This document shows, piece by piece, positions 1 through 10,835 of a stretch of 64,000 nt of DNA. The notes below the pieces were generated by a model. It was given only the letters and a program-made list of their open reading frames with translations. It was not told the origin of the DNA and searched no databases. The translations under genes and the position numbers were made by a program. This DNA comes from Eggerthellaceae bacterium. Lineage in GTDB: Bacteria > Actinomycetota > Coriobacteriia > Coriobacteriales > Eggerthellaceae. Numbering within the stretch: the stretch's first letter is position 1; each line of letters starts with the position of its first letter. Where the stretch lies: the NCBI GenBank assembly GCA_009782605.1, contig WRIR01000001.1:1-64000 (forward strand), in the 5' to 3' direction.

Positions 1-182
1 GGGTGCCGAGTTCTGCCAGCCCATCAAAGACAGGGTTGCCGCGCTCGAACTCGATTATCGTCGAGGATTCGTCGGCGTGGGCGCCGACGAGGTCGCCCGG
101 CAGGAGCCCCGGCCAGGTGAAGACGAGCACTGCGGCGAGCACCAGGCGCACGAGAGCATAGGGCGCCTGCCCCTTCACCGTG
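1..182 (-). CDS. N-terminus of a secreted/membrane protein, truncated by window edge
   Basis: Reverse strand reads (GTG)KGQAPYALVRLVLAAVLVFTWPGLLPGDLVGAHADESSTIIEFERGNPVFDG..., signal-peptide-like N-terminus; no stop before edge. Confidence 0.5.
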
Positions 183-548
183 TGGGATTTGCTTGCGTGT
201 GCCTTGCCCTCACAACAACGCACTCTACGACGTACGGGCACGATTCCGCCCCCCTGCCTCTAGTCCAACCTCTAGCGTCCAACCACGAACCACCTCGCGA
301 GCGCTTTATGCGGTCGCCCATGTTATATCCCGCATTCTGTATGAATCTTCCCGGTTATTCAATATTCGCCCCCCCCCCCCAAAGTAAAAACACACTTTTT
401 TCACAATTATGCAGGGAGGGCAAGACGAACCGGCAAGGGAAGGATTGCGGGTCAAGCCCGCAATGATGCGCACGGGGGGGTTATGCAGGGATGCGGCTGC
501 AAGGGAGGGATGTGCGGGTCAAGCCCGCAATGACGGACAACTCACAAC

Positions 549-600
549 GTGTCAGAAGATATGACCGATTCGACAACGAGTCGGTCATATCTTCTGACAC
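549..600. repeat. Perfect 20-bp inverted repeat (gtgtcagaagatatgaccga N12 tcggtcatatcttctgacac)
   Basis: Read directly from sequence. Confidence 0.9.
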
Positions 601-674
601 AAATGGCGGACTTCGCTTTCCGGGTTATGTGTATTATAATTGCCTCAAGCAGACAAACGACGAGGGGACAATGC

Positions 675-1151
675 GTGTACCTGTTTCACGGAAGTTACCT
701 GGAGGTAGCCCGGCCGAGGGTCGATGTCTCTGCCCGGCTGCTTGACTTTGGGTCGGGTTTCTACACTACCACCGATTATGAGCAGGCAAGACGTTTCACC
801 GAACGCTTCCCTCGGAGGAGCAAAGACCGAATCATAAATACCTATGACTTCCATGAGGAACCGGCCAAGGAAGCCCTTTCGATCAAAACTTTCACCAGTG
901 CAGATATAAGATGGCTTGAGTATGTCGTGGCCAACCGGCTCGGTACTGCCCAAAAAAACGACTTCGACCTCGTTGTCGGACCGGTTGCGAATGATCGTGT
1001 CTATGACGTAGTCGAAGCATTCGAGCTTGGCGACTACACCCAAGATGAAGCAATCCGGAGGCTGCTCGCCTTTAAGCTTACCGACCAGGTTGTGTTCAAG
1101 ACCGACAAGTCCCTGGATTACCTTGCGTTCTTGTCGTCTGAGAGTGTTTAG
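675..1151 (+). CDS. DUF3990-like protein, possible ADP-ribosyltransferase-fold
   Basis: LFHGSYLEVARPRVDVSARLLDFGSGFYTTTDYEQARRF motif; GTG start preceded by GAGGGG; TATAAT at 635-640. Confidence 0.65.
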   Translation: MYLFHGSYLEVARPRVDVSARLLDFGSGFYTTTDYEQARRFTERFPRRSKDRIINTYDFHEEPAKEALSIKTFTSADIRWLEYVVANRLGTAQKNDFDLVVGPVANDRVYDVVEAFELGDYTQDEAIRRLLAFKLTDQVVFKTDKSLDYLAFLSSESV

Positions 1152-1160
1152 GCGGAGATC

Positions 1161-1430
1161 ATGAATACGGTGACACGGGAGCAACGAAGGCACACCCGCA
1201 GGGTCTACAAAAAGGTAAGCGACATCGTCGGCCATATCGTCAGGACGGACGACAGGGATGAAATGGTCATTGTCGGCGAGGTCTACCGCTCCGACCTGTA
1301 CAGGCTGTTGGCAGACGAAAGCACGAAGCTCTGGTGGCTTTCGACTCCCGCCTTGCTGGAAGCCTACAGAACCGAGCGAGAGACGGGAGACATCGGCAAC
1401 TCGCCCTACGTTGACGGGTTGGCGGAGTAA
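1161..1430 (+). CDS. hypothetical protein between DUF3990- and DUF3791-like genes
   Basis: 89-aa ORF, same strand, 9-nt gap to upstream gene and 3-nt gap to downstream gene. Confidence 0.6.
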   Translation: MNTVTREQRRHTRRVYKKVSDIVGHIVRTDDRDEMVIVGEVYRSDLYRLLADESTKLWWLSTPALLEAYRTERETGDIGNSPYVDGLAE

Positions 1431-1433
1431 GAG

Positions 1434-1625
1434 ATGTCTGACCAAACACGTTACTTGATCTACCTGATAGAGCACTACGCGCTTCGCGAGGGCATTACCG
1501 GGACAGAGGCCTTCACGCTGCTTGAAGACCACGGGCTGCTGCCCTACGTCCATAACATGTATTACACCTACCATACGGAACGGGTCGAAAATGCCATCGC
1601 CGACATTAAAGGCCGCCTTGTTTGA
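1434..1625 (+). CDS. DUF3791-like small protein
   Basis: YLIYLIEHYALREGITGTEAFTLLEDHGLLPYVHNMYYTYHTERVENAIADI resembles DUF3791. Confidence 0.6.
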   Translation: MSDQTRYLIYLIEHYALREGITGTEAFTLLEDHGLLPYVHNMYYTYHTERVENAIADIKGRLV

Positions 1626-1660
1626 TGGCTCCGTGGACAGGGCCGTGTGACAGGGGACGC

Positions 1661-1767
1661 GTGTCAATGGGGACGTATAACTTTGACACCTTTTGCCGTA
1701 TGCCATGTGTGACAGGGGGCCGCGCTGTCACACAAAAGGTGTCAAAGTTATACGTCCCCATTGACAC
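1661..1767. repeat. REPIN-like palindrome, subfamily A
   Basis: 35-bp perfect arms GTGTCAATGGGGACGTATAACTTTGACACCTTTTG / reverse complement. Confidence 0.9.
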
Positions 1768-1782
1768 GTCCCCATTGACACG

Positions 1783-1806
1783 AAAGGCCCCCTTTGCGGG
1801 GGCCTT
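1783..1806 (-). terminator. Rho-independent terminator after rplW
   Basis: Minus strand AAGGCCCCC GCAAA GGGGGCCTT TCG, 12 nt after the rplW stop. Confidence 0.75.
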
Positions 1807-1817
1807 GGCTCGGGCTT

Positions 1818-2105
1818 TTAGTTGTTGGCGAAGAGTTCGATGGTGTCGCCTTCTTTGAGGGTTACCATCGCTTTTTTCCAGGTGCGGGTCTTGCCTATCT
1901 TGTAGCGGACGCGCTTGGGCTTCGCCTTGACGTTGAGCGTGTTGACCTTCACGACCTTCACGTTGAAGATGGCCTCGACAGCCTGGGCTATCTCGACCTT
2001 GTTGGAGGTCTTCGCCACCTCGAAGGTGTAGCAGTTCTCGCTCATCATGTCGTAGCTGTGCTCCGATATGATGGGGCGGATGATGACTTCGCGGGGGTCT
2101 TTCAT
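1818..2105 (-). CDS. rplW: 50S ribosomal protein L23
   Basis: MKDPREVIIRPIISEHSYDMMSENCYTFEVAKTSNKVEIAQAVEAIFNVKV... Confidence 0.97.
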   Translation of the reverse strand: MKDPREVIIRPIISEHSYDMMSENCYTFEVAKTSNKVEIAQAVEAIFNVKVVKVNTLNVKAKPKRVRYKIGKTRTWKKAMVTLKEGDTIELFANN

Positions 2106-2728
2106 TATGCAAGCACCTCCTCGATGCGCTTCAGGGCGGCAAGCGTGAGCACCAGGGCCTTGTTGTCGATGAGCTCGTAGGTGTTCGCCTCGGCGACGGG
2201 GATGACGTTGACCCGCGGTAAGTTGCGCAGGGAAAGGTAGGCGTTTACATCGTCGTCGGCAACGACCACCGTGGTGCGGCGGTCGCACCCGAGCGCCTTG
2301 AGCATGGCTGCGGCCTGCTTCGTGGAGGGCTTCTCGAAGCCGAAGGACTCGACGACAATCAGTTCCTTGTCGGCCAGCTTCGCCGAGAGCGCCGAGCGCA
2401 TTGCCAGCTTCACAACCTTGTTGGGGACCTTGAGTGCGTAGGACCGGGGATGCGGGCCGAAGACCACGCCGCCGCCGGTGTAGTGGGGTGCACGGATGGT
2501 GCCCTGGCGCGCACGGCCGGTGCCCTTCTGGCGGAAGGGCTTCTTGCCGCCGCCCCGGACCTGGCCGCGGGTGAGCGTGTTGCTGTTGCCGCCACGCCAG
2601 GCGGCACGCTGTGCGCGCACCACTTCGTGCATGGCGTGCATGTTCGGCGTGATGCCGAACACGTCAGCGGAAAGCGTGGCGCTCTTGACCTTCTTGCCGC
2701 TGGTGTCTTTTACTTCAATACTTGCCAT
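2105..2728 (-). CDS. rplD: 50S ribosomal protein L4
   Basis: RGGGKKPFRQKGTGRARQGTIRAPHYTGGGVVFGPHPRSY. Confidence 0.97.
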   Translation of the reverse strand: MASIEVKDTSGKKVKSATLSADVFGITPNMHAMHEVVRAQRAAWRGGNSNTLTRGQVRGGGKKPFRQKGTGRARQGTIRAPHYTGGGVVFGPHPRSYALKVPNKVVKLAMRSALSAKLADKELIVVESFGFEKPSTKQAAAMLKALGCDRRTTVVVADDDVNAYLSLRNLPRVNVIPVAEANTYELIDNKALVLTLAALKRIEEVLA

Positions 2729-2749
2729 CGGGGGTTCTCCTTAGACCTA

Positions 2750-3373
2750 CTAGCGTGCCAAGCGGATACGCACTACGGCATTCTTGCCGCCCGGCACCGC
2801 GCCTTTGATCAAGATAAGGTTCTGTTCTTCGTCGATTTTCACGACTTCGAGGTTCTTCGTGGTGACGGTGTCGCAGCCCATATGCCCGGGAAGCGCCAGC
2901 CCCTTGAAGATGCGCGAGGGGGTCGCGCACTGGCCGACCGCGCCGGGAGCGCGGTGGAAGTGCGACCCGTGCCCGCCGGGGCCGCCGCCGAAGTTGTGGC
3001 GCTTCATGACGCCGGCGAAACCCTTGCCCTTCGAGATGCCGGTCACATCGACCTTCTTCGCCTCGGCCAGGTTCGCAACAGTCACCTTGTCGCCCACGGC
3101 ATACTCAGAGGCCGTATCGACGCGGACCTCGCGCAGGTAGCGCGTCGGTTCTGTGCCCTGCTTTTTGAAATGCCCGGCCATCGGCTTGTTGACCTTCTTT
3201 TCCTTGATGGTGCCGAAGCCGAGCTGGACCGCGTTGTAGCCGTCGGTCTCCTTCGTCTTGACCTGGCATATCTTGTTGGGCTCCGCCAGGATGACGGTTA
3301 TCGGCAGGACGCGGTCGTCTTCGTTGAAGACCTGCGTCATGCCGAGCTTCTTGCCATAGATGGTGTTTATCAT
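2750..3373 (-). CDS. rplC: 50S ribosomal protein L3
   Basis: [47 protein letters not shown]. Confidence 0.97.
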   Translation of the reverse strand: MINTIYGKKLGMTQVFNEDDRVLPITVILAEPNKICQVKTKETDGYNAVQLGFGTIKEKKVNKPMAGHFKKQGTEPTRYLREVRVDTASEYAVGDKVTVANLAEAKKVDVTGISKGKGFAGVMKRHNFGGGPGGHGSHFHRAPGAVGQCATPSRIFKGLALPGHMGCDTVTTKNLEVVKIDEEQNLILIKGAVPGGKNAVVRIRLAR

Positions 3374-3386
3374 GGTTCTCAGCCCC

Positions 3387-3695
3387 TTACAGCTTGATCT
3401 CGATGTCGACGCCAGCCGGAAGGTCCAGGCGCATGAGGGAGTCGACCGTGTTCGGGGTCGGCTCCAGGATGTCGATCAGGCGCTTGTGGGTGCGCATCTC
3501 GAACTGCTCGCGCGAGTCCTTGTCCACGTGCGGCGAACGCACGACGCAGTAGAGGTTGCGCTCCGTCGGCAGCGGGATAGGTCCGGAAACTCGGGCACCC
3601 GTCTTCTGAGCGGTGTCGACGATAAGCTTTGTGGACTGGTCCACTATCTCGTGGTCGTAGCCCTTGAGACGAATACGTATTTTTTGATTTGCCAC
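3387..3695 (-). CDS. rpsJ: 30S ribosomal protein S10
   Basis: [34 protein letters not shown]. Confidence 0.97.
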   Translation of the reverse strand: MANQKIRIRLKGYDHEIVDQSTKLIVDTAQKTGARVSGPIPLPTERNLYCVVRSPHVDKDSREQFEMRTHKRLIDILEPTPNTVDSLMRLDLPAGVDIEIKL

Positions 3696-3742
3696 TTGTC
3701 ATACCTCCGTTGTGGGTAAGCGCATCGGTAAAGCCGGAGGGC

Positions 3743-5851
3743 TTACACGCTGCCGCCGGCCTTACTGATAATCTCTTCTGCAACACTTTTCGGAACAGGC
3801 TCGTAGGAGTCGAACTGCATCGTATAGACGGCACGACCCTGCGTAGCGCTGCGCAGGTCGGTTGCATATCCAAACATCTCGCTCAAGGGCACCTTCGCGT
3901 TGATGGTCTTGGCATTGGCGCGGTCGCCCATGCCCTGAATCTGCCCGCGGCGGCTTGAGAGGTTGCCCATGACGTCGCCCATGTAGTTCTCGGGCGTCTC
4001 GACCTCGACGGCCATGACCGGCTCAAGGATGACCGAGCCGGCCTTCTTGAGCGCGTCCTTGACCGCCATGGAGCCGGCTATCTTGAAGGCCGCCTCCGAC
4101 GAGTCGACCTCGTGGAAGGAGCCATCGACGAGGTGCACCTTGATGTCCACCACCGGGTATCCCGCCATGATGCCCGAGTTGAGGGCTTCCTGGATGCCGC
4201 GGTCGATGGGCGTGATGTATTCCTTCGGGATGACGCCGCCGACGATGCCGTTGACGAACTCGTAGCCCGTGCCCGGCTCCTGCGGCTCAAGGTTGATGAC
4301 CGCGTGGCCGTACTGGCCGCGCCCGCCGGACTGGCGGACGAATCTGCCCTCGGCGCCCTGCACCGCCTTGGTGGCCGTCTCGCGGTAGGCGACCTGCGGC
4401 TTGCCGACGTTCGCCTCGACCTTGAACTCGCGCAGCAGGCGGTCGACGATGATCTCTAAGTGGAGCTCGCCCATGCCGGCGATGATGGTCTGGCCGGTCT
4501 CCTGGTTCGTGGACACCTTGAAGGTCGGGTCTTCCTCGGCGAGCTTCTGCAGCGCGACGGCGAGCTTGTCCTGCTCGGCCTTCGTCTTCGGCTCGATGGC
4601 GATGTCGATGACCGGGTCGGGGAAGGTCATGGCCTCAAGGATGATCGGCGCTTTTTCGTTGCACAGCGTGTCGCCGGTCGTGGTGTCTTTCAAGCCGACG
4701 GCGGCGCAGATGTCGCCCGCCGAGCAGTTCTCGATGTCCACGCGGTTGTTCGAGTGCATCTCAAGCAGGCGCCCGATGCGTTCCTTCTTGTCCTTCGTGG
4801 CGTTGACCACGTAAGAACCGGCATCGAGCTTGCCCGAGTACACGCGGAAGTAGGTGAGCTTGCCGACGAAGGGGTCGGTCATTATCTTGAAGGCGAGCGC
4901 CGCGAAGGGGGCCTTCGTGTCGGAGGGGCGTTCCTCTTCCTTGTCGGTGTAGGGGTTGATGCCGCTGATGGCGGGGACGTCGATGGGGCTCGGCATGAAG
5001 TCGACCACCGCGTCGAGCAGTTCCTGGATGCCCTTGTTCTTGTAGGACGAGCCGCAGAACACGGGATGCATCTGACAGGCGAGGGTGCCTTTGCGGATGG
5101 CCTCGCGCAGGTCTTCGGTGGTGACTTCCTCTTCCATGAGGACCTTTTCCATGAGGGCGTCGTCGAAGTCTGCCGCGGCCTCGATGAGCGCCTGGCGGTG
5201 GAGTGCCGCCTCGTCGGCCAGGTCGGCGGGGATCGGCTCTTCGGCGGGGTAGATCATGCCCTTGTCGTCCTCGTTGAACTTCCAGGCGGTGTTGGTGACC
5301 AGGTCGATGAGCCCGTCGAAGTGGTTCTCGGCGCCGATGGGTATCTGGGCGGCGATGGCCGGGGCGTCGAGGCGGTCCTTCATCGTCTCTATGGCGTTGA
5401 AGAAGTCGGCGCCGATGCGGTCCATCTTGTTGATGTAGGCGATGCGGGGCACGTTGTAGCGGTGGGCCTGGCGCCAGACGGTCTCGGACTGGGGCTGCAC
5501 GCCGGACACGGCATCGAAGACCGCGACGGCGCCGTCGAGCACGCGCAGGGAGCGCTCGACCTCGACGGTGAAGTCGACATGCCCGGGGGTGTCGATTATC
5601 TGGATGCGGTAGTTCGTGGCGTCCTTGTCCCAGAAGCACGTGGTGGCGGCCGACGTGATGGTCACGCCGCGCTCCTGCTCCTGCACCATCCAGTCCATCG
5701 TGGCAGCGCCGTCGTGGACCTCGCCGATCTTGTGGGTCTTGCCGGTGTAGAACAGGATGCGCTCGGTCGTCGTCGTCTTGCCGGCGTCGATGTGCGCCAT
5801 GATGCCGATGTTGCGGGTGTCTTTCAGTGGTGTGCTTGACATACCGGGCAA
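3743..5851 (-). CDS. fusA: Elongation factor G
   Basis: [20 protein letters not shown]; full-length 702 aa. Confidence 0.98.
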   Translation of the reverse strand: MPGMSSTPLKDTRNIGIMAHIDAGKTTTTERILFYTGKTHKIGEVHDGAATMDWMVQEQERGVTITSAATTCFWDKDATNYRIQIIDTPGHVDFTVEVERSLRVLDGAVAVFDAVSGVQPQSETVWRQAHRYNVPRIAYINKMDRIGADFFNAIETMKDRLDAPAIAAQIPIGAENHFDGLIDLVTNTAWKFNEDDKGMIYPAEEPIPADLADEAALHRQALIEAAADFDDALMEKVLMEEEVTTEDLREAIRKGTLACQMHPVFCGSSYKNKGIQELLDAVVDFMPSPIDVPAISGINPYTDKEEERPSDTKAPFAALAFKIMTDPFVGKLTYFRVYSGKLDAGSYVVNATKDKKERIGRLLEMHSNNRVDIENCSAGDICAAVGLKDTTTGDTLCNEKAPIILEAMTFPDPVIDIAIEPKTKAEQDKLAVALQKLAEEDPTFKVSTNQETGQTIIAGMGELHLEIIVDRLLREFKVEANVGKPQVAYRETATKAVQGAEGRFVRQSGGRGQYGHAVINLEPQEPGTGYEFVNGIVGGVIPKEYITPIDRGIQEALNSGIMAGYPVVDIKVHLVDGSFHEVDSSEAAFKIAGSMAVKDALKKAGSVILEPVMAVEVETPENYMGDVMGNLSSRRGQIQGMGDRANAKTINAKVPLSEMFGYATDLRSATQGRAVYTMQFDSYEPVPKSVAEEIISKAGGSV

Positions 5852-5857
5852 CGCTCC

Positions 5858-6328
5858 TTACCAGCGATAGTGCGAGAACGCACGGTTCGACTCGGCCATT
5901 TTGTAGAGGTCTTCGCGCTTCTTCACGGAGGTGCCGGTGTTCTCGGCGGCGTCCATTATCTCGGCGGCGAGGCGCTGCTGCATGGTCTTTTCCTTGCGCT
6001 TGCGGGAGAAGTCGACTATCCAGCGGATGGCAAGCGTCGTCGAGCGGCGGGAGTTGACCTCCATGGGCACCTGGTAGGTGGCACCGCCGACGCGCTTGGG
6101 CTTCACCTCAAGCGTGGGGCGGACGTTGTCCATGGCCTTCTTGAAGACGCCGAGCGGGTCGGTGCCCTGCTTCTGCTCGATGATGTCGAAGGCCCCGTAG
6201 ACGATGGCTTCGGCGACGGACTTCTTGCCGTCGAGGAGTATCTTGTTGATCAGCTGGGTGACCAAGCGGTTGTTGTAGGTTGCATCCGGCTGCACTTCGC
6301 GGCGGATTGCTGCTGCACGACGCGGCAT
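5858..6328 (-). CDS. rpsG: 30S ribosomal protein S7
   Basis: [40 protein letters not shown]. Confidence 0.97.
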   Translation of the reverse strand: MPRRAAAIRREVQPDATYNNRLVTQLINKILLDGKKSVAEAIVYGAFDIIEQKQGTDPLGVFKKAMDNVRPTLEVKPKRVGGATYQVPMEVNSRRSTTLAIRWIVDFSRKRKEKTMQQRLAAEIMDAAENTGTSVKKREDLYKMAESNRAFSHYRW

Positions 6329-6498
6329 ATATCTTCTCCTTAACTCCTTGAGTTGCTCGATTTCTCGGTGAAATCATTCGCTTGCTTGCTCTTCGGGTGC
6401 TTGCTCTTGGGGGCTCTTGGGGTGCTTGCTTGCTCTTGGGGGCCGGGGCGGTTCCGGGTTGCGTTCCGGGGGCCGAGGCCGGGGGGCGGTTCCGCGTG

Positions 6499-6873
<375 letters not shown>

Positions 6874-7154
6874 ATCTCGCTCCTTTACGTGAAAACAAGC
6901 GCCCCTTCTCAAGGCGCGACGGAAAACTCTACCACCCATGAACAGGCTTGTCAAACGCCACGCATCCGGGAGTGTCTATTCGCTGTTTCCCGGAAAACCG
7001 CAGGTGGGCAGAGGGGTCAGGCAGGCAGCAGAGAGGTTGCCGAAAAAGATATTCTTTTTTAGAGGCCGCTGCCGGCGGCATGGAGGCCGCCGGGAAGAAG
7101 TATCCGCAGGGCGCCGCCCCACGCCCCGCGTCCCCTGCGTTCTGCGGCCTGCGT

Positions 7155-7235
7155 TTCCTGCGTGGCGCTGCGGCCCTGTGCTCCCTGCGTCGCGCTGCGG
7201 CCCTGTGCTTCCTGCGTGGCGCTGCGGCCCTGTGC
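7155..7235. repeat. 27-bp tandem repeat x3 (ttcctgcgtggcgctgcggccctgtgc)
   Basis: Three consecutive 27-mers with 2-3 substitutions. Confidence 0.9.
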
Positions 7236-7239
7236 TCCC

Positions 7240-7743
7240 CTAGGCGAAAAGCTCGCCTATCGGGGCGAAGTGCGTGCCCACCTTGGCGATCAGGTCGTTG
7301 AAGTCCGCCTTGTTGAGCGTGATGGCCGGCGAGAAGGTCGCAAGGAGACCGAGGACCGCGACGGTCTGGCCTTTGAGGCTCTTGAGCGCTGCGGTGATGT
7401 CGCCGGACTCGTTGTTCAGCAGCATCTTGAGGTCGTCGGCACCCAGCTTGATGCCCGTGGCGCCCGCCTTGGGAAGCTCGGCTTCCGGCACCACCTCGAA
7501 GGAGACCGGCTGGGCAAGCGTCGCCACGACGGGGGGCGTCGGCATATCGACGAGCTGGGCATACACCTTCTTTTTCCCACCTTGCGGAAAGATCCTGTCG
7601 ACCGCTCTGCGCTGGTTGTCGTTGAGGCTCTTCAAGAAGCCGTCGAACAGCTGCGGCATCTTGGCGTTTGCCTCGCGGACCTTGTCGCTGTAGTCGTGGG
7701 TCTTGAGGTTGTTGATGACGGTGTCTACGATGGGGTTTGCCAT
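7240..7743 (-). CDS. hypothetical protein (167 aa)
   Basis: Uninterrupted ORF, RBS-like AAAGGAG upstream. Confidence 0.75.
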   Translation of the reverse strand: MANPIVDTVINNLKTHDYSDKVREANAKMPQLFDGFLKSLNDNQRRAVDRIFPQGGKKKVYAQLVDMPTPPVVATLAQPVSFEVVPEAELPKAGATGIKLGADDLKMLLNNESGDITAALKSLKGQTVAVLGLLATFSPAITLNKADFNDLIAKVGTHFAPIGELFA

Positions 7744-7942
7744 AGGGGCTCCTTTCCTCTGGGCATGTCCGGTAAGTATACCCGAGCGGGCAGGCCGGTG
7801 GCGAGCCGAGGCCCCTATCTGTCAAAATCCCCATTCTCAGGCCAGCAAGGCGAACTCATGGGGACAGGTACCGTGAGCTCGCACCCGCCCCGGAACAAAC
7901 GACAGGCCAGAGTCGAATTGGCTCTGACCTGGGGGTATCTGG

Positions 7943-8015
7943 TAGCTCCGACCGGATTCGAACCGGCGACCTCCGCCTTGAGAGGGCGGCATCCTAACCG
8001 CTAGACGACGGAGCC
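7943..8015 (-). tRNA. tRNA-Glu(CTC)
   Basis: Cloverleaf: acceptor GGCTCCG/CGGAGCT, anticodon arm CCGCC-CTCTCAA-GGCGG, encoded CCA at 7940-7942. Confidence 0.95.
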
Positions 8016-8092
8016 ACGTGTATGGTGTGCCAAAGCAGTATACCCTAAGTGCGCGGCTGCGGGGGGAAAAGTTCCGCGACCTGCGCTTTTGG

Positions 8093-8163
8093 CTGGGGTG
8101 GAAGGAGTCGAACCCTCACATACGGCACCAGAAACCGCTGTCCTGCCATTAGACGACACCCCA
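8093..8163 (-). tRNA. tRNA-Gln(CTG)
   Basis: Acceptor TGGGGTG/CACCCCA, anticodon loop TTCTGGT, CCA encoded at 8090-8092. Confidence 0.93.
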
Positions 8164-8256
8164 ATGCTCGGCACGCGCCCTCGCCCCCGTCCGGAGGCGA
8201 ACGCAAGTGAACATTCTACTTTTCAAGCAATCCAGTGTCAACCTCCCTTGTCGCGG

Positions 8257-9045
8257 CTAGTCGCGGTATTCCCACATGTGGTTTATGGGGCCGCTGCCTT
8301 GCCCGAGGTTGATGCCGTTTTCGAGGGCGCCGGTGACGTAGTCCTTCGCCTTGCGCACGGCTGCCGCCATGTCGAGCCCGAGCGCCAGGTTGCAGGCGAT
8401 TGCCGACGAGAGCGTGCAGCCGGTACCGTGGGTGTTCCCGGTCTCGATACGTGCGCCGCGAGCCCACACGACCTCGCCCTCTTTGGTCGCGAGCACGTCG
8501 TCGGCCCTTTCCGTGTTGTGGCCGCCTTTCACGAGCACGGCGCACCGGGTAGACTGCGCCAGAAGCACGGCGGCACGGGCCTGCTCTTCGTCGGTCGTCA
8601 GGGAAAGCCCGCTCAGCACCTCTGCCTCGAACAGGTTTGGCGTGATGAGGTTTGCCAAGGGGATGAGCCTTTCCCTCAGGGCCCCGACGGCGTCGTCGTT
8701 GATGAGCTTCGCCTGCGAGGTCGCTATCATGACGGGGTCGAGCACGATGTTTTCCGCCTTCCAATGGGCCAGGCGCTCGGCTATCGCCTCGACGATGGCG
8801 GCCGACGAGACCACGCCGATCTTCACGGCAGCGGGGCGGATGTCCTCGAAGACCGCGTCTATCTGCTGTGCCACGAACCGGGGGCTGAGCTCTTCGAGGG
8901 CGAAGACCCCTGTCGTGTTCTGCGCCGTCAGCGCGGTAAGCGCCGTTTCCGCGAACAGGCGGTGCGCCGCTATCGTCTTGATGTCGGCCTGGATGCCGGC
9001 ACCGCCGCTCGAATCCGACCCCGCTATACTCAATACTGCCAGCAT
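8257..9045 (-). CDS. thiD: Hydroxymethylpyrimidine/phosphomethylpyrimidine kinase
   Basis: VLSIAGSDSSGGAGIQADIKTI; THGTGCTLSSAIA. Confidence 0.95.
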   Translation of the reverse strand: MLAVLSIAGSDSSGGAGIQADIKTIAAHRLFAETALTALTAQNTTGVFALEELSPRFVAQQIDAVFEDIRPAAVKIGVVSSAAIVEAIAERLAHWKAENIVLDPVMIATSQAKLINDDAVGALRERLIPLANLITPNLFEAEVLSGLSLTTDEEQARAAVLLAQSTRCAVLVKGGHNTERADDVLATKEGEVVWARGARIETGNTHGTGCTLSSAIACNLALGLDMAAAVRKAKDYVTGALENGINLGQGSGPINHMWEYRD

Positions 9046-9077
9046 CTCTATCCCCCGTAATCTTTGTCGTCTTGCAT

Positions 9078-9734
9078 CTACCCCGCCCGTCCCTCAAGCT
9101 GCCTGACGCAGCGGGCAAGGTTTCTTGCTGCTTCCACTATATCATCTTGGGCGAATACTGCCGAGACCACCGCGACGCCGTCGAGACCACACCCCGCGAG
9201 TTGGGGGATGGTCGCCTCGTTGAGGCCGCCGATTGCGACCACCGGAACGGACGCGGCGGCGCAGACGGCGCGCAGGCCGTCGACCCCCATGTCGGGGGAC
9301 TCCGGCTTCGTCGCCGTCGAGAAGACCGCTCCCGCACCGAGGTAGTCGGCGCCGGCAAGCTCGGCGGCGGCTGCCTCTTCGCAGGTCTGCACCGACACCC
9401 CGACTATCTTGCCGGGCCCCAGGAGTGCCCGCGCCCGGGCACAGGCCGTGTCGTCCTGCCCGACGTGCACGCCGTCGGCATCGACCTCGCGCGCCAGATC
9501 GACGTAGTCGTTCACGATAAAGGGGACGCGGGCCTGTGCGCACAGGGCGCGCAGCTCGGTTGCGAGGGTCTTCAACCCTGCCGGGGGGATATCTTTTTCC
9601 CGCAGCTGGACGCAGGTGACGCCGCCTCGTATGGCATCGGCGACGCAGTCGGCGAGGCTGCGGCCGCGCAGCCAGGCGCTGTCGGTCACCGCGTAGAGCC
9701 GCAGGCTCTCGCGGACCTCCCCCGGCGTGAACAC
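9078..9734 (-). CDS. thiE: Thiamine-phosphate synthase
   Basis: RLYAVTDSAWL...VTCVQLREKDI...VNDYVDLAREVDADGVHVGQDD; GTG start chosen. Confidence 0.9.
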   Translation of the reverse strand: MFTPGEVRESLRLYAVTDSAWLRGRSLADCVADAIRGGVTCVQLREKDIPPAGLKTLATELRALCAQARVPFIVNDYVDLAREVDADGVHVGQDDTACARARALLGPGKIVGVSVQTCEEAAAAELAGADYLGAGAVFSTATKPESPDMGVDGLRAVCAAASVPVVAIGGLNEATIPQLAGCGLDGVAVVSAVFAQDDIVEAARNLARCVRQLEGRAG

Positions 9735-9736
9735 GG

Positions 9737-10768
9737 CTATGCCCCTGCGGCGGGGGCGGCGGGGGCTCCCGCGGCGGGAGGGGCGGTTGCCGCGGCGGCT
9801 CCCGCGGCGGGGGCTCCGGCGGCGTCGGAGGCGGTTGCCGCCCCTTCTGCCTCCCCTTCCGCAGCGCTTTCTGCCGCCCCTTCGGCATCCCCGGCATCGC
9901 TGGCGTCCCCGGCATCCCCGGCATCTCCGGCATCCGGAAGCTGCTCGACCCGGGCGCCCGCGCACAGCGCGTCTTTGTCCATGGTGAACAGGGCGTCGAG
10001 CAGGTAGCCGCGGAAGGCCCCGTTGCCGTCCTGGCCACCCATGCGCGCCGCAGCCTGCTCGCCCGCGAGCCCCATGTGGACGACGGCGGCGAGCACCCCT
10101 TCGAGCAGGTCATCCCCGTTGGCCGCGGCATAGGCGGCACAGATGCACGACAACATGCAGCCGGCGCCGGTGATCCTGCCCTGCAGGGGGCTGCCGTTCG
10201 AGACCGCGAAGGCCCGGCGGGCGTCGGCGACGAGGTCGATCGGCCCGGTGACCGCGACCACGGTGCCGGTCCGGGCGGCAAGGTCGCGCGCAAAGCGGGC
10301 GCTCTCGGTTAGGTTTTTGCGGGTCACCACGTCGTCGGGGCACACATCGACCCCGCGCGTCGTGGCAGCGGCTCCGGCCACCGCCCGCGCTTCGGACATG
10401 TTGGCGCGGATAACCGTGACCGGCAGCCGGTCGAGCAGGCCGGAGGCCGTGTCGGTGCGCAGCTTCGAGGCACCCGCGCCCACCGGGTCGAGCACTATCG
10501 GGTGGCCGAGCTCCCCCGCGCGGCCGCCCGCCAGGAACATCCCTTTGATGCTCTGCTCGTTCAGGGTGCCGATATTGATGGTGAGCGCGTCGCAGATGCC
10601 CGCGATGTCTGCCACATCGGCAGGCTCGTCGCTCATGATGGGGCTTGCGCCGATGGCAAGGAGCGCGTTCGCGCAGTCGTTGACGGTCACGTAGTTCGTG
10701 ATGCTGTGGACAAGCGGCGGCTTCATGGACAGGGCCTCGAATGCCCTGCCTATCAGGGGTTTCTCCAT
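9737..10768 (-). CDS. thiM: Hydroxyethylthiazole kinase with Ala/Gly/Asp-rich C-terminal tail
   Basis: MKPPLVHSITNYVTVNDCANALLAIGASPIMSDEP; tail DAGDAGDASDAGDAEGAAESAAEGEAEGAA... Confidence 0.93.
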   Translation of the reverse strand: MEKPLIGRAFEALSMKPPLVHSITNYVTVNDCANALLAIGASPIMSDEPADVADIAGICDALTINIGTLNEQSIKGMFLAGGRAGELGHPIVLDPVGAGASKLRTDTASGLLDRLPVTVIRANMSEARAVAGAAATTRGVDVCPDDVVTRKNLTESARFARDLAARTGTVVAVTGPIDLVADARRAFAVSNGSPLQGRITGAGCMLSCICAAYAAANGDDLLEGVLAAVVHMGLAGEQAAARMGGQDGNGAFRGYLLDALFTMDKDALCAGARVEQLPDAGDAGDAGDASDAGDAEGAAESAAEGEAEGAATASDAAGAPAAGAAAATAPPAAGAPAAPAAGA

Positions 10769-10835
10769 ACTATTCCCTTCCTTCTTGCTTTTCTTCCGGG
10801 CTTCGGCGAATCCTTTTGGGCGTTCTTGCACGGGG

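Noticed and set aside
645-1706. 353-aa minus-strand ORF over the DUF3990/DUF3791 genes
   Set aside because: Plus-strand genes have RBS, promoter and family resemblance; the minus ORF starts inside a REPIN arm
4460-5839. 459-aa plus-strand ORF antisense to fusA
   Set aside because: Mirror frame in GC-rich DNA; fusA is full length and conserved
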